NCBI GenBank assembly: GCA_031308135.1
Contig: JAHLJT010000631.1
Span: forward strand, 156,443,276 to 156,507,275
Length of the DNA: 64,000 nt
Origin: Acheta domesticus
Lineage: Eukaryota > Arthropoda > Insecta > Orthoptera > Gryllidae
Direction: 5' to 3'
Shown: piece by piece, positions 23,795-34,540 of the stretch
How the letters are laid out: the number at the start of each line of letters is the position of its first letter
How positions within the stretch are numbered: position 1 is the first letter of the stretch
Notes under the pieces: model-generated
The model's input: the letters and a program-made list of their open reading frames with translations, nothing else
What the model was told of the DNA's origin: nothing
The model's database searches: none
Made by a program: the position numbers and the translations under genes

Positions 23795-24254
23795 TGTTCA
23801 GAAAAAGCAGGCAGATTTCGTGAACAAGATTTTTATTTCACACACACAGTTTTTATACAAAAATGTATTGTTCGGTAACCCAAAAGAATGTACCATAGAT
23901 CAAACAAAGTTACCGTTTATCCGTGAGATGTACCAAACAACTAGCGCAGTCAACCAATACACCGTGAGACAGAATAACAAAATCTAGGCCGGGTCGTACA
24001 CTCAATCACGTAGTCACAATCTCTCAGCTGGGCACTTCAATAATATCTCGACTGCCTCGGTGGTGGCGGCGCCGGCTTATAATGTCCTCGTCGCCGCAGA
24101 CTCGCTTCCGGGGCGTAGGTTCGCTGGGTGGTCGCTCGTTGCCCGTTTGCAGGCGTTTTCCACGGTTTGCTGCCTCTCCTCGTTGCCTCGTCCGCCGCAG
24201 TGCGCTGCCTGGTCGGCGCGCTTTTCAAGTGGGTGTTTACAGCCGCAAAAGTTA
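23795..24254 (-). mobile_element. Probable solo LTR, minus strand
   Basis: In reverse complement the segment begins TGTAACTTTTGCGGC at 24254. A CpG-rich upstream region leads to GACATTATAAGCCGG, a TATA-like box near 24075-24090. About 230 bases later comes TGTGAAATAAAAATCTTG, an AATAAA signal, with an end near CTGAACA at about 23795. The order fits an LTR of roughly 460 bp. No partner LTR or internal region is present, so it would be a solo LTR. The target duplication could not be settled by eye. Confidence 0.5.
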
Positions 24255-24777
24255 CAATTGATAATAAAGACTTTACGATATTTACCTCCTATGTATGGAG
24301 CTTTTTCTTCATGTTTTATAACATTTTATATAATTCCACTTGAATGAAGCAAATTCGGTCGTGTAAATCCTCTGCTCACATGTTACGCCAGCATGGCGGT
24401 TCACATACTATTCCGTTTTTCTTCTCCAACGGGGTCTGCTCTTTTTGAGGTATTTCTGATTGGTAGCACACTTACTACGTTGGCCGAACAAAATTCGATT
24501 TATATTTTTCTCTTTATTCGGTGCTAGTGTGAGGATCAGCTAGTAGTGATATCGGTCATCACTATCGTCTTCACGATCTAGGCCCAATGGCGTGTTCCAG
24601 TTCGATGGTCAACAGTTTTCTTTGTCTTCCGTTTCTTTATTTTACAAGGGGTTGATATTCATTCTATGTAAATGTTGGGTCCAATTTATTTTGTACTTTT
24701 CGATTTGATGGAGGACAGATACAACTTTTAGTTATTTTCGAATATCTTGATTTCTTGAGTGTTAAGTTTTCTCAAAG
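24255..24777. other. Unassigned AT-rich DNA
   Basis: Nothing recognised. Confidence 0.4.
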
Positions 24778-25510
24778 CTATTTACTGCCCTCAGAAACTA
24801 CATCTCTGATGCTTATATTCTGCTCATTTCTCTGTGTTTCAAAAACCAGCATTTGCCGTGTAAAGCCGGAATGGTATTCCATTGTCTTATAGAATTTTAA
24901 CTGTGTGTGAGAATCTTGAGAAATGAGAGAACTGATATCTTCTCCTCTGAATACATGTTCATACTTAATCAGATTTTTTCTTCTCTTATATGGTACAATA
25001 TAATCAATCAACTGAAATATAATCAATTCCTCCTGCACCTCAGGTAAATTTATTATTATCTTTCTTCCGAAAGAATATATTCGTTATTTTTAGCTCATTG
25101 TAAACACAGAATTCAACTAACATTTGTCCATTATTGTTAACTGTTGTTTCACCAAAGGTTCCCACCTTGCATTGAGACCTCTTTCAATTATAACATAATA
25201 TTTTTTATTTATAGCGTTTATTACTTTTTTATCTCTGTAGTACGCTTCACTACCTTCTTTTGGAGCATGTTTCAATTATTGTTATATAACCACGTGGCAC
25301 TTTTTAAATGCAAGAATATTATTCTATCATTGATAAGCCTACAGCTCTTGATAAGTACTTTCCATTTTTTGCATAGTTGCACAATTTTAGCTGGTGTGCC
25401 TTTTCTGAGCGACCCCAGTCCACAACAACCGTATCTCTAACATCTGAGGATCCGCGAAGTTCCTTTTTTGTCTCAGGTTGTACAGCAATATTAATTTTCT
25501 TTCTGATCAT
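24778..25510 (-). other. Possible decayed coding fragments, minus strand
   Basis: Two minus-strand frames, 24778-25038 (86 codons) and 25319-25510 (63 codons), have mixed protein-like composition (for example KRRKNLIKYEHVFRG and ETKKELRGSSDVRDTVVVD). They are separated by stops. I recognise no family. They may be pieces of an old transposon gene or chance frames. Confidence 0.15.
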
Positions 25511-26400
25511 AATTTCTATTATTTCTTCTTCTTTTGTATGCAGTCATCGAAAATTGTAAGTCATATTTAAATTATCAATAATCCAATTTCGTTTACCTTT
25601 CTTCTTAGCAAGACCCCTTAACTTTAGTAAGAGACACATCTGCTCACGCTAACTCTTTAAAATGTAATATTACATAATGATTACAATCTCCTTAAAACAG
25701 AACATGGTTGTTTATGATAGTATAGTTCCCTTCCGTAAAATTCAATTTTTTAAATGAAAACAAATTTCATTTCGAATTTAAAGTTTTTGATAATGAATAT
25801 TTGTTTCTCATTGAACGTATCAAATTTACCATGCATTCCTTTTCATTGAATCATAATATGAATTATTTTTAATAATTTTTGTTTTAGCCTGATGAGGAAA
25901 ATAATATCGTTGAGACTGTTGTCATAATGAATGCACAATTACTTGAATTATTTGACTATCTCCAGTAATAAATAATGTTCTGTTCTGATTACATGGGCGA
26001 AATATAATATGATTTAATGATTATAATATCAACAGACATGAAAACATTAAATATTTGAAATCATAAGTAATATTATCTACAGAATTATACGTAATACATT
26101 GATGTATTTCGCTCTGCATTTCCGCAGAGCATTTCCATGTACATTCTAAATAATTATTTAAAATATTTCCAAGGAGGTTGTTGTTCAAATAGCTGATGTA
26201 CACTCATGACTTGTGCCATATATTTGACTATATTTTACTATTAACTACATTCCATTGGCAGGTAATAAGATTTATTGGTAGACATGTTGACCAATGATAG
26301 TGATTTGATAATAATTCAGATGATAGGTGTATAAAGTATATGTTATTTTACTTTTATATATGTAGAGTGGATGTCATTTTTATTACATTTACTATAGGAT
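25511..26400. other. AT-rich DNA, nothing recognised
   Basis: Short chance frames only. Confidence 0.45.
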
Positions 26401-29060
26401 AGAGCACATAGTAATGGGCACTTTAAGGTCAACCATTATGTTCTTTCCAATATATAATTGTTTATTTTAACAATAAAAATTCATAGTTGGCAAATGAATT
26501 ACTACATATGTGTACATTTATGAGACTAGTAAGTTAAAGAGTTGAAAATTCTACTTCACATTTTATAAAATGAGAAACTCAAAAAAGAAAATATAGTGAT
26601 GGGCACTTTCAAGACTATTCTGGGCACTCAGAAAAATGTATTGTAAAAAGCCCAACGAAGTCAAACAGCACTGTGGAACGCAATGGGCTTGTTTCTTCTG
26701 GTGTATTAAGCTTCGGTCACTTAATTACTCTAAAACATTTGACATAAAATATATTTTCGTCGTCTGAATCACTTTCTCCTACAGAATCCCAGAGGAAAGG
26801 AATAATTTGCAAAATACCTTTTGACACAATTGTCAGAACACATCGTAGTTCTTAAAATTCAATGTGTTTCCACACTGGAACAGCTCTGAAGGAAATACTT
26901 CCGTGCACTTTTGGTTGGCAGAGACATGGTTTTACTTCTTTCCATCTTGTAAATGTCTACAGAAGTGCTCGGCTGACAAATGTCCTTATTTTTTCACACT
27001 TTCATAAATGTGCTTAAACCTTTGAGCAGAATTGTCGTTTGTTTTCCTGAGGTTGGCCTTATTATTAGTTTCCTCTAGATGGTGTGTTTTCTGCTTATCA
27101 TTCTGCTTGTCTATTCCTTTAGCGCTATTTCCAAATAACACTCCTCTTACAAATTTAGTTGTGGTGATATTGTCGTTATTGCTTTCTTGTTTTGCAGGCA
27201 AAACTACCTTACAATTTTTCTTTTTTTTCTTTCGGTGTTGTCAGGGACTTTTCTCTTTCTCTCTTCCTTCGCTCTTTCTTCATTTTCATTTTGTATCTGC
27301 CTTTTCCTTATGGAAGGTTTTCCATTGTCTGGACGTTATCACAAACGATATTCGCTGAACATTGCATTTATTTTTCCTTTCCCTGTTTTTGACCATATCA
27401 GTCTATAAGTGTTGGAACATTCGAATGTCTCAGAACACTGTTTCTGAGAACGCCAGTTGGAGATTGTGTTCTCGGTTGTAGCGTTTCACAGTTTGGCGCT
27501 GTATTAAAAGATGCCGATGACTGTTTCACATCTCCTGGCACTTGATCTGATTGTTCGGAATGTGTTTTTCATATTGAGATGCATGTCCAGACCAACTATC
27601 TCTGAATCCATTTCTGCTTCCTCTGAAAGTTTTTCACACAACGTGTACAAAGCGAAGAATTCCTCGCTGTGTTCTTCTTCCAGTACTTCTGTAAAAGTAT
27701 TGACCTTCACAGAATTTTTCAAACGTCGATAATTTATTCTGTGTGTTGTGGTTATAATGCTTTCGTTATCCACTTTTGATGCGACGTTATTGTACATCCT
27801 CTCTAGACATTTAGTGAAATCAATACTCTTAAGTGTCTAGGGAATAATCTACAAGCTCTAAAACAATTTTATAAAGTTTCTGGCTTTATTGTGCGCTCTA
27901 CCTTCTCCAACACCGGCAGAGAAATATTTTCTAGTCAGAGCCTCAGAAGGATGTTCTCGACGTTTTTCCACGCACTCTTAATTGGCTGAAATAAGCGAAT
28001 CTGCTGGTTGGAGAATTCTTGTGGCGTTCGGATTCAGTGCTATTAAAATTATTTGTAATTCAGAACAGACCTCACTAATCTAGAAAGTAAAGTGACTTTT
28101 GTTACAATCCACGAGGGGTAGAGAGAGTAAAGAACTGTCCAAACCAAAAGTTTGCAAATTCAGTTCACTTGAACGAAGGGAAGAAACCTCAATTACATCA
28201 GTAACATATTAAACAGAATTAAGTGTTCACTGTGCGAACTTTGTCTTGAGAACGTCTTCATACCTCAAAATCAGTGTAACTGAATAATCTGAAATGGTTT
28301 TAATCAATTTTTATTTTGTTTGCTTTTAGAGCATTTTGAAAACATTTAAAGATAATTTTATTGATCATTTTTGAGGAATTTTTAGGTCATCAAAATCCTT
28401 CCCCTAATGATAACATTTAACCCGAAAACGTTTATTGAGACAGTAATGGACATGTTCAAATTTCAGTGATGGGCACTGTGTCCATCACTGTCCAAAATCA
28501 TTCTAAATGTATATTTTCGCTTACCAAGGCAAAGAAGGTCCCAAACTTCAATATTAACATTACAGCAATGCAAAAAAAATTAGTTCCTCAAATTGCAGTA
28601 ATGGGCACCCATGGCCATCATTGTCACACGTCAGAAATATTGTGGCACGTCAGAAATATTTACAGTTATGGCCCCTACCTTTTTTAGTTATAACCTGCTC
28701 TGAGAAGGTAAAAACATATATGAAAACGTATATTGTAAAACTGGCTACCCTACGCATAGAGCGGATTGCAAATAAAAACAACGAATTGACTTAAATCCCT
28801 AATAACTGAACACACCTCAGCTAACGAATCCACAGGGTTTCGATGCACAGACGACACGTGGAGCACACCACTAACTATTGAAGTGTGCCTACACTCACTG
28901 CGGGGACACATTCAATTCACTTTCTGGGGTTGCAAACTTAAAGACATACATGACATAGATTACATGCAGAGGACCTTTCGCTGTTTGAAAATCTTATTAT
29001 TATCCTCCTTACAGTTGCTGTGCCCATCACTGTACTGGTGCCCACAACTGTACCGGTTAC
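26401..29060. other. Stretch with a recurring CAGTRATGGGCAC motif
   Basis: The motif occurs at 26410-26421 (AGTAATGGGCAC), 26595-26606 (AGTGATGGGCAC), 28464-28476 (CAGTGATGGGCAC) and 28596-28608 (CAGTAATGGGCAC), and on the minus strand at 29020-29032. Shorter TGGGCAC or GTGCCCA words lie nearby. Minus frames at 26986-27201 (71 codons, Asn/Lys-rich) and 27504-27797 lie between them. The whole may be one decayed element or several. Confidence 0.3.
27504..27797 (-). other. 97-codon unrecognised minus-strand frame
   Basis: An open frame with an acidic centre (EVLEEEHSEEFFALYTLCEKL) and basic flanks, so its composition is more protein-like than most frames here. There is no domain I can name and no upstream promoter or splice context I trust. 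It may be an exon-sized piece of a transposon gene. Confidence 0.15.
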
Positions 29061-29999
29061 CCTATATCAAATGCCGAGAAAATGAACCCTGACAGTGCGA
29101 TGTGATCCCAGACGCAGCAAAGCATCCAGAATGATACACGGTGATGATATAAAGTATCCTGGAAATGCAGTCTTTTCTTTGATAACCTTTCTACAGCCCT
29201 CGTTGTGCGCGATGTAATTGCACAGGTTACCGCTAGTATTAAGTATATTCAACGTTTCCAGATGAGTAACTGTTTTTCCCAGTACAAATCTTCAAAAATC
29301 CTGGTACTTACACTACAATTACTGATACCAATTACAATTGATTCTGATGTTTTTCATATTATAATTATACTATGTTTTTAACGGGCACAGAAAGTTCGTT
29401 ATCAAGATATTTCAATATCAAGATTTTTATTTTAATTAACTAAATGGAAGAATGGCGGTAAGAAAGTTATATTTCCATCATAAATGGCAGACTAAGACGT
29501 ATCCTTTTCTCCTATAGCGTGTGCTGGAAAAATACCATCCTGTGTCGCTCTTAATGTTTTTACGGCAGTGTTTTCACAAATATCACAGTTATTTGTAATA
29601 CGTGTTCGTGTTAAATTATTGACTAAAAAATATTATAGGAAACAAAATCGTTCATCATAAATTACTCATATCCTGGTATTTAAATGTAATTAAGTGTAAT
29701 TAAGGTATCCAGGTATTAAGTTTACTAGGATGTCTTCATCCCGATACATACTAGTATCTTCATTAAAATCTTGGTAAAGAAAAACAGGATCGTGGTACGT
29801 CTGGCTACACTGAGTATATTTCAGGTTAAAAAACTACGTCCATTTCAGATGTTATGTAGCTCATAAATTACTTGGAAATTTGACTGACAAACTTGTGTTC
29901 AAATTGGTAGTTTAATCGGAGGGTAATAACTTCAGGAAGACAAATTAGTGAAAAATCGCGTGTCCTTTCCCCACTTCAACTTTCCTCCTTAAGCATTTT
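29061..29999. other. Unassigned AT-rich DNA
   Basis: TCTGGCTACACTGAG at about 29799-29813 loosely resembles the hAT 3' terminus found at 50793, but no partner was seen. Otherwise nothing is recognised. Confidence 0.35.
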
Positions 30000-30230
30000 A
30001 TGAGCCCAACAGCAACTCACATTCTCAGAATGATGAAGAATCTCGAAAACGACTCGTATTTACTTATGCGTCGCCGCTCGGTCAAAGTGGCAGGGAAACA
30101 AACAGCCGACACAGCGGCCCCTAAATCACGCGAACGTATTGCGCAATTATTTCCGAGCAGAGAGGGACCTCGGTATGCTAGCGCTCCTCGCGGGAGTCTT
30201 GCGCGAGGGAATTAATACTAACAAGACCAA
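30000..30230. other. CpG-richer unique island, candidate conserved element
   Basis: The block around 30065-30215 is complex and CpG-dense (ATGCGTCGCCGCTCGG, AACGTATTGCGCAATTATTT, GCTCCTCGCGGGAG). TTGCGCAA is a C/EBP-like palindrome. A 71-codon plus frame at 30000-30215 crosses it without a domain. Confidence 0.3.
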
Positions 30231-31344
30231 CGTACTTTTTAAAACTTTGTTAAACTATTTCTGCTTGGCCCGAAGGCTTTCAGCAGCCGAGTACGATACA
30301 CTTAAAGTACTGCACTGCCGTAATGACTTCGTTTTCAAAACATCATTGGTAGAAGGATTAACTCGTGAGTACAATGACGAGTCAAATTGACTCCACCGTG
30401 TTAATTTTCTACGAATTTCGAGAATTCCGTGAATATGATAAAACTATTTCACCCCTCTATCTTATCTTCAATGTCTTAATACTTATTGTTGTAATTTGCA
30501 GCAAATATCTCTGGTCTGTGTTTGGTTATTGTGGTTTTTTTACTGTTAGTGCTTATGGGAGACATTTTGACTCCGTGTCTGCGTTTATGCTGCAGGTTTT
30601 GTAAATTCTAGTTTCTGTTATTGAATCTGTTGATGTTACAAAAGTACTTTACTGATAAATTTGTTAAATAATCATGTTCGGAACTTTAAGGTATCATGCA
30701 ACAATGTGTGTCCCTCTAGTAACAACCTCATACGTACCGTGAACTGGTAAATGCGTAAATGCTCTTACATTGGATTCGAAAGAGCCCCAAAATGAGAACA
30801 GATTGTTTTTTGTTTTTTTTTAGTTTGGCCAAAATCCTTGTAGGGGAATAAATGGAAAGACAAATACTGAATATTCAGCTGCGACAAAAAAGTGACAAAA
30901 TAGCTTTTACAATATGTTAGGCGATGAGAAAATAGAATCAAATGACAGCAAGGAGAAAGAAATTTGGCGCAAATACTATTTAATTGTTCCAGAAACCTAG
31001 AAAATAGAGTCTCACATATCTGTTCTACAAAAAGTAACTGTCCCAAGTGCTCTTCTCTTATTTGTTTAAAATTAATACATTTACATACATTATATTATTA
31101 TTAATTATAAATTGTGTGTGATGAGAAAAAAGTTTGTTTTGCATTTTTGTTTGAATTTTCCGCCATTGTTTTCAAATAATCAAACTCTTTTATTAAACTC
31201 TGTTAACAGAAAAATACAAATAATCGATATTAGGAAATTACAAATGAAATTTTGAATTGTAAGATCACAAAAATTAAAATATTATGAAAGGAGTTAATTT
31301 GATTCCAGGTCTGTTTTCGCGTTCCTGAATTTCATGTCTGTATA
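30231..31344. other. AT-rich DNA, nothing recognised
   Basis: No repeats or domains noted. Confidence 0.4.
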
Positions 31345-31816
31345 ACTCGTTCACTTTACATTTGCAGACGGTAGAATGACGAACTAATGTTGTTTTGAAA
31401 ATGAAGGCCCGAACACACAACCGAGAATACACGAATGGCCCCGATGTCTATCAGCACATGACCAATCAGCTGTCTCCGAAGGCAGCACAAGCGCTACAGA
31501 CACAGCTGACGAATTATGCCTTTCTGACAGTGAGCTGGAGTCGCGCTCTTAAATGATTAAGATAATATACAATAAAATAGATCACACCACACACTATTCA
31601 CAACATTCACGTACAATATTTTCATTTCTTCTTCGCACTTATCTACTGCTTAATGGTTATGTTCTTGCCCCGCCGGGGGTCTGTGTGCTGCTCACCGCCG
31701 TCTGTATCATATTAAACGGTCAGTATACACTGCAGACGCACATTTCTCAGTCAGTCGGCGGTGACCTCATGTAAACAGATCGCAGCGCTCCGTCTGCAAA
31801 TGTAAAGTGAACGAGT
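31345..31816. mobile_element. 472-bp element with perfect 27-bp TIRs
   Basis: The left arm at 31345-31371 (starts ACTCGTTCACTTTACATTTG) is the exact reverse complement of 31790-31816. Homology stops at the arm edges. The interior is moderately GC-rich with no transposase, so it is a non-autonomous DNA element. The flanks show no certain target duplication (TATA left, AATA right) and the superfamily is open. Confidence 0.8.
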
Positions 31817-31886
31817 AATAGTTAAGGGTTAAGTACATGAATACAATTAAGTAAATTTAAAAAATACTAATTATTTATTAATTAAA

Positions 31887-32557
31887 TGTCTGAAGCCATG
31901 TTAGATGCAGTGCCCCTCAGAGAATCTCGTGTGGCGTCAAGGCAACTTTTCCAAGCGAGCGGCATACCTGAGCCGGAAGCTATAGTGAAAGGGTGCACCC
32001 GAGCTAAAAATAAAGGGGCGACCGACAAGATGTGACTCCTCCAGGAAACATCCCACGCAAAGAAAGAGTTGAGAAAGGTTAGTGGCGAGCCTGGACGATT
32101 GTGCAAGAACCCAGGAATTGGGTAGCCATCGAGCCTGGGGACGCGGTCAGCATGACGCCGGGTGGGGGAGACGGGGGTGTATATAAGGCGGGCGCTTTCT
32201 GCGCTCGCGGAGATTCAGATAGATTCGTCGAGCTAGTTGTAAGCCGAGAGGCTGTGTGGGATCTCCAGTGCACTCCAGTACGCGGTTTTGGCGCCAGGCC
32301 ATGTCGGTACTTGGATACCGGGGACTTAACGTCCGATTGCATCGCATCATGCGTAGTTATCTGTTTTCGAGCAGTGGCACTGGGCTGTAGGGCCTAGGGA
32401 CGGTCGCGAGGTTTTCGCGGCTGAGGGGAAGAAAAAGGTTGCCGGGATTTAATTAGTGTTTGTAAAAATTTCTTTAATTGTTAAGCTCTTGTAAATAAAT
32501 GTAAATATTGTTATCCTCAACGCAGTGTATGTGTCATTCACTCCAGTACGTCACACA
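31887..32557 (+). mobile_element. LTR-like segment with TATA box and poly(A) signal
   Basis: GGGTGTATATAAGGCGG (about 32175-32191) is a strong TATA context, followed by a CpG-rich probable transcript start. AAATAAATGTAAATATTG near 32490-32510 supplies the poly(A) signal, and the right limit is near GTACGTCACACA. GTACGTCACA also ends the leader-like segment at 19087-19096, hinting at related LTR ends. No primer-binding site or internal region follows, so a solo LTR is likely. The left limit (TGTCTGAAG) is a guess. Confidence 0.45.
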
Positions 32558-32646
32558 ACACCTTACCTCCTTTATTTTATCCCTTGTCCATCACTGACAA
32601 TGACTTCGAGCTACTGCTGTCTGCTGAACTCTTTGTCTCTGTTACT

Positions 32647-32693
<47 letters not shown>

Positions 32694-33136
32694 TCTGCAT
32701 TTCCGCGTTTAGTAATATGGTTGCTGCTTTTTCTCTGGTAGGAAGTTCAGTGACTTGTTTACTGAAGACCACAGGTCTTCCCAGATGATAAGTTGCATTT
32801 GACAACTGATTGGTAGACTCCAAGAGGAGGACGCACATTTGACAACAGGCGACTAATTGGTTCAAATATAAAGTCTCTTTGGTCCCCGAGCAATTGATCG
32901 CTGCCAATCGACATTCGTGCGAGCGGTCCTACGTTCAATTCCCTGGAGGAGCATGTCGTGGTTGACCCAACAGCATTAAGTCAATTACATATTATTTATT
33001 TACGAGTACGATTCCCTGGGTGTTTACCTCATGCATACAGCAGGGATGGCCAATGGTGGGATTATTAGATTATTTATATACGCGTTAATGATGAGAGATC
33101 TACGAAAGCATTAAGACCATTGTAAGCAACAAATGT

Positions 33137-33146
<10 letters not shown>
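32558..33146. other. Unassigned DNA around a trinucleotide repeat
   Basis: Apart from the repeat at 32648-32693, a block at 32900-33060 with TACGTTCAATTCCCTGG vaguely resembles a tRNA-type B box. The A box is missing, so I do not call a SINE. Confidence 0.3.
32648..32693. repeat. Self-complementary (TAA)n(TTA)n repeat
   Basis: About seven TAA units pass directly into about seven TTA units, making a long hairpin-capable palindrome. Confidence 0.95.

Positions 33147-33188
<42 letters not shown>
33147..33188. repeat. (TA)n microsatellite
   Basis: Uninterrupted AT run preceded by a short TG patch. Confidence 0.96.
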
Positions 33189-33192
<4 letters not shown>

Positions 33193-33469
33193 TGTGATAA
33201 GTGGATAATAATGGAGAAAATTACCGAAGAAAACACGAAAGAGACGGAGGATGAATTTGAACGACCGCGCAAAGCTGGGCGCGTTCGGAGCGGCAGCGGT
33301 AACTGACCAGGAGGAGTACCGGCTAAGAGTGATAAGGGAGCAACGTGATTTGTACAGCTATTTTCCTTATACTACACATGAAATTGTTGTACTTGCTGCA
33401 GAAATCAGACAGAATCTTATCCCACTAACAACTTTTCTTCGATTTGTCAGTTGAAATCTTGTGATTCCG

Positions 33470-33834
33470 AAGGGGCGAATTGTAGCCCAAGTGTGCCCTG
33501 CGCAGGGGTGGGGGCGGGGGCGGCGCGCGGTGCAACGGGCAGGCGAGCAGGCGGAGCGCAGCCGCAGCGCGCTGGGCGGGGTGCAGCGGGGGCCGCCGCA
33601 GCCGCCCCAACGCAGCGGGATTAACGCAGGGCCGCGCCGCGTTATTGCATGGCCCCCTAAAGACAAGCTGGCCGGCGCTCTTCTAATATATATTCATTAA
33701 GGAGGCTGGCGCCGCCGCCGCCGCGCCGCGCCGCGCCGCACCGCGCCACGCAGAGTTGGTTAAAGGCGAGTAAGGGTCACCGACGGCGCGCCGCCTCCGC
33801 AGCCACCGTTGCTACTTCGGAATTAAAACACAAA
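33470..33834. other. CpG island, candidate conserved regulatory element
   Basis: Very CpG-dense (33495-33650), then a block mixing AT and GC words: GCGTTATTGCATGGCCCCC, TAAAGACAAGCTGGCC and CTAATATATATTCATTAAGG. This is followed by GCC/GCGCC repeats to about 33740. The middle block is non-repetitive and contains ATTA and TTATTG homeodomain-like cores. Frames on both strands are composition-driven. Confidence 0.4.
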
Positions 33835-34385
33835 ACAGCACGCGCGGTGGAGGCGGCGGCAGCGGTGGCGACGTTGGCGTAGGCGTTGGCATAAGGGGAG
33901 GCGTAATGTAGTGGTAGGAGTGGCAGGGGAGGTGTCGGAGACTGAGACGAAGGCGGAGGTAGACGACAAGGGGGAAGCGAAAGTGGAGGTGGACCCTAAG
34001 CGTAGGTACAGGAGATGGAGTAGTAGGTGGAGGCGGTCGTGAAGGGCAACGTGCAGGCGGAGGCTGAGGTGGAGGTAGAGGCAGAGACGGAGATGGTGGC
34101 GATGGCGGAGGAGGGTGAGGGAAGGGACACGGAGAGGAAGGGGAGACGGATTCGAGGTGGGAGCGTGGCGGGCGTGTGAGTGGAGGCAGAAGCGTAAATG
34201 GATGGGGAGGCTTACACGGGAGCGTAGGTGGTGGGAAAGGTGGAGGTGGGAGCGGGGCAGAGGCGTAAGTGGAGGGGAAGAGGAAGGAGGACGTGGAGAA
34301 CGCGGCAGAGTAGCTCTTGGCGTGGGTGTGGCTGTTGTCGGCGTGTGCGCTGAGAGGAGGCGGTGATGTGGTGCGGCCACGAGGC
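33835..34385 (+). repeat. G-rich, strand-asymmetric degenerate GGAGGC/GGTGGA repeat
   Basis: About 550 bases in which the plus strand is rich in GG, GGAGG and GGTGG with almost no CC runs. It is built from degenerate hexamers such as GGTGGA, GGAGGC and GGCGTA. The minus strand is open for 185 codons (33823-34380), coding Leu/His/Arg/Pro/Ser low complexity, so I do not call a gene. G-quadruplex formation on the plus strand is plausible. Confidence 0.75.
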
Positions 34386-34540
34386 GAGGTGCTATGAGGC
34401 GGTCAGTAGAAAGGCATGCCGAATTTGTCGCGCGCTGGTTTAGTGTATTACTGAGATGAACCTTTCAGTGACGACACGAATGTGTACAATTGCTATTTAT
34501 TTCACTTCTGAAGAATAAAACACAGTGTTAGCAGTCCATT

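Noticed and set aside
33823..34380. 185-codon minus-strand frame
   Set aside because: Leu/His/Arg/Pro/Ser repeats translated from a degenerate hexamer tract; no domain.
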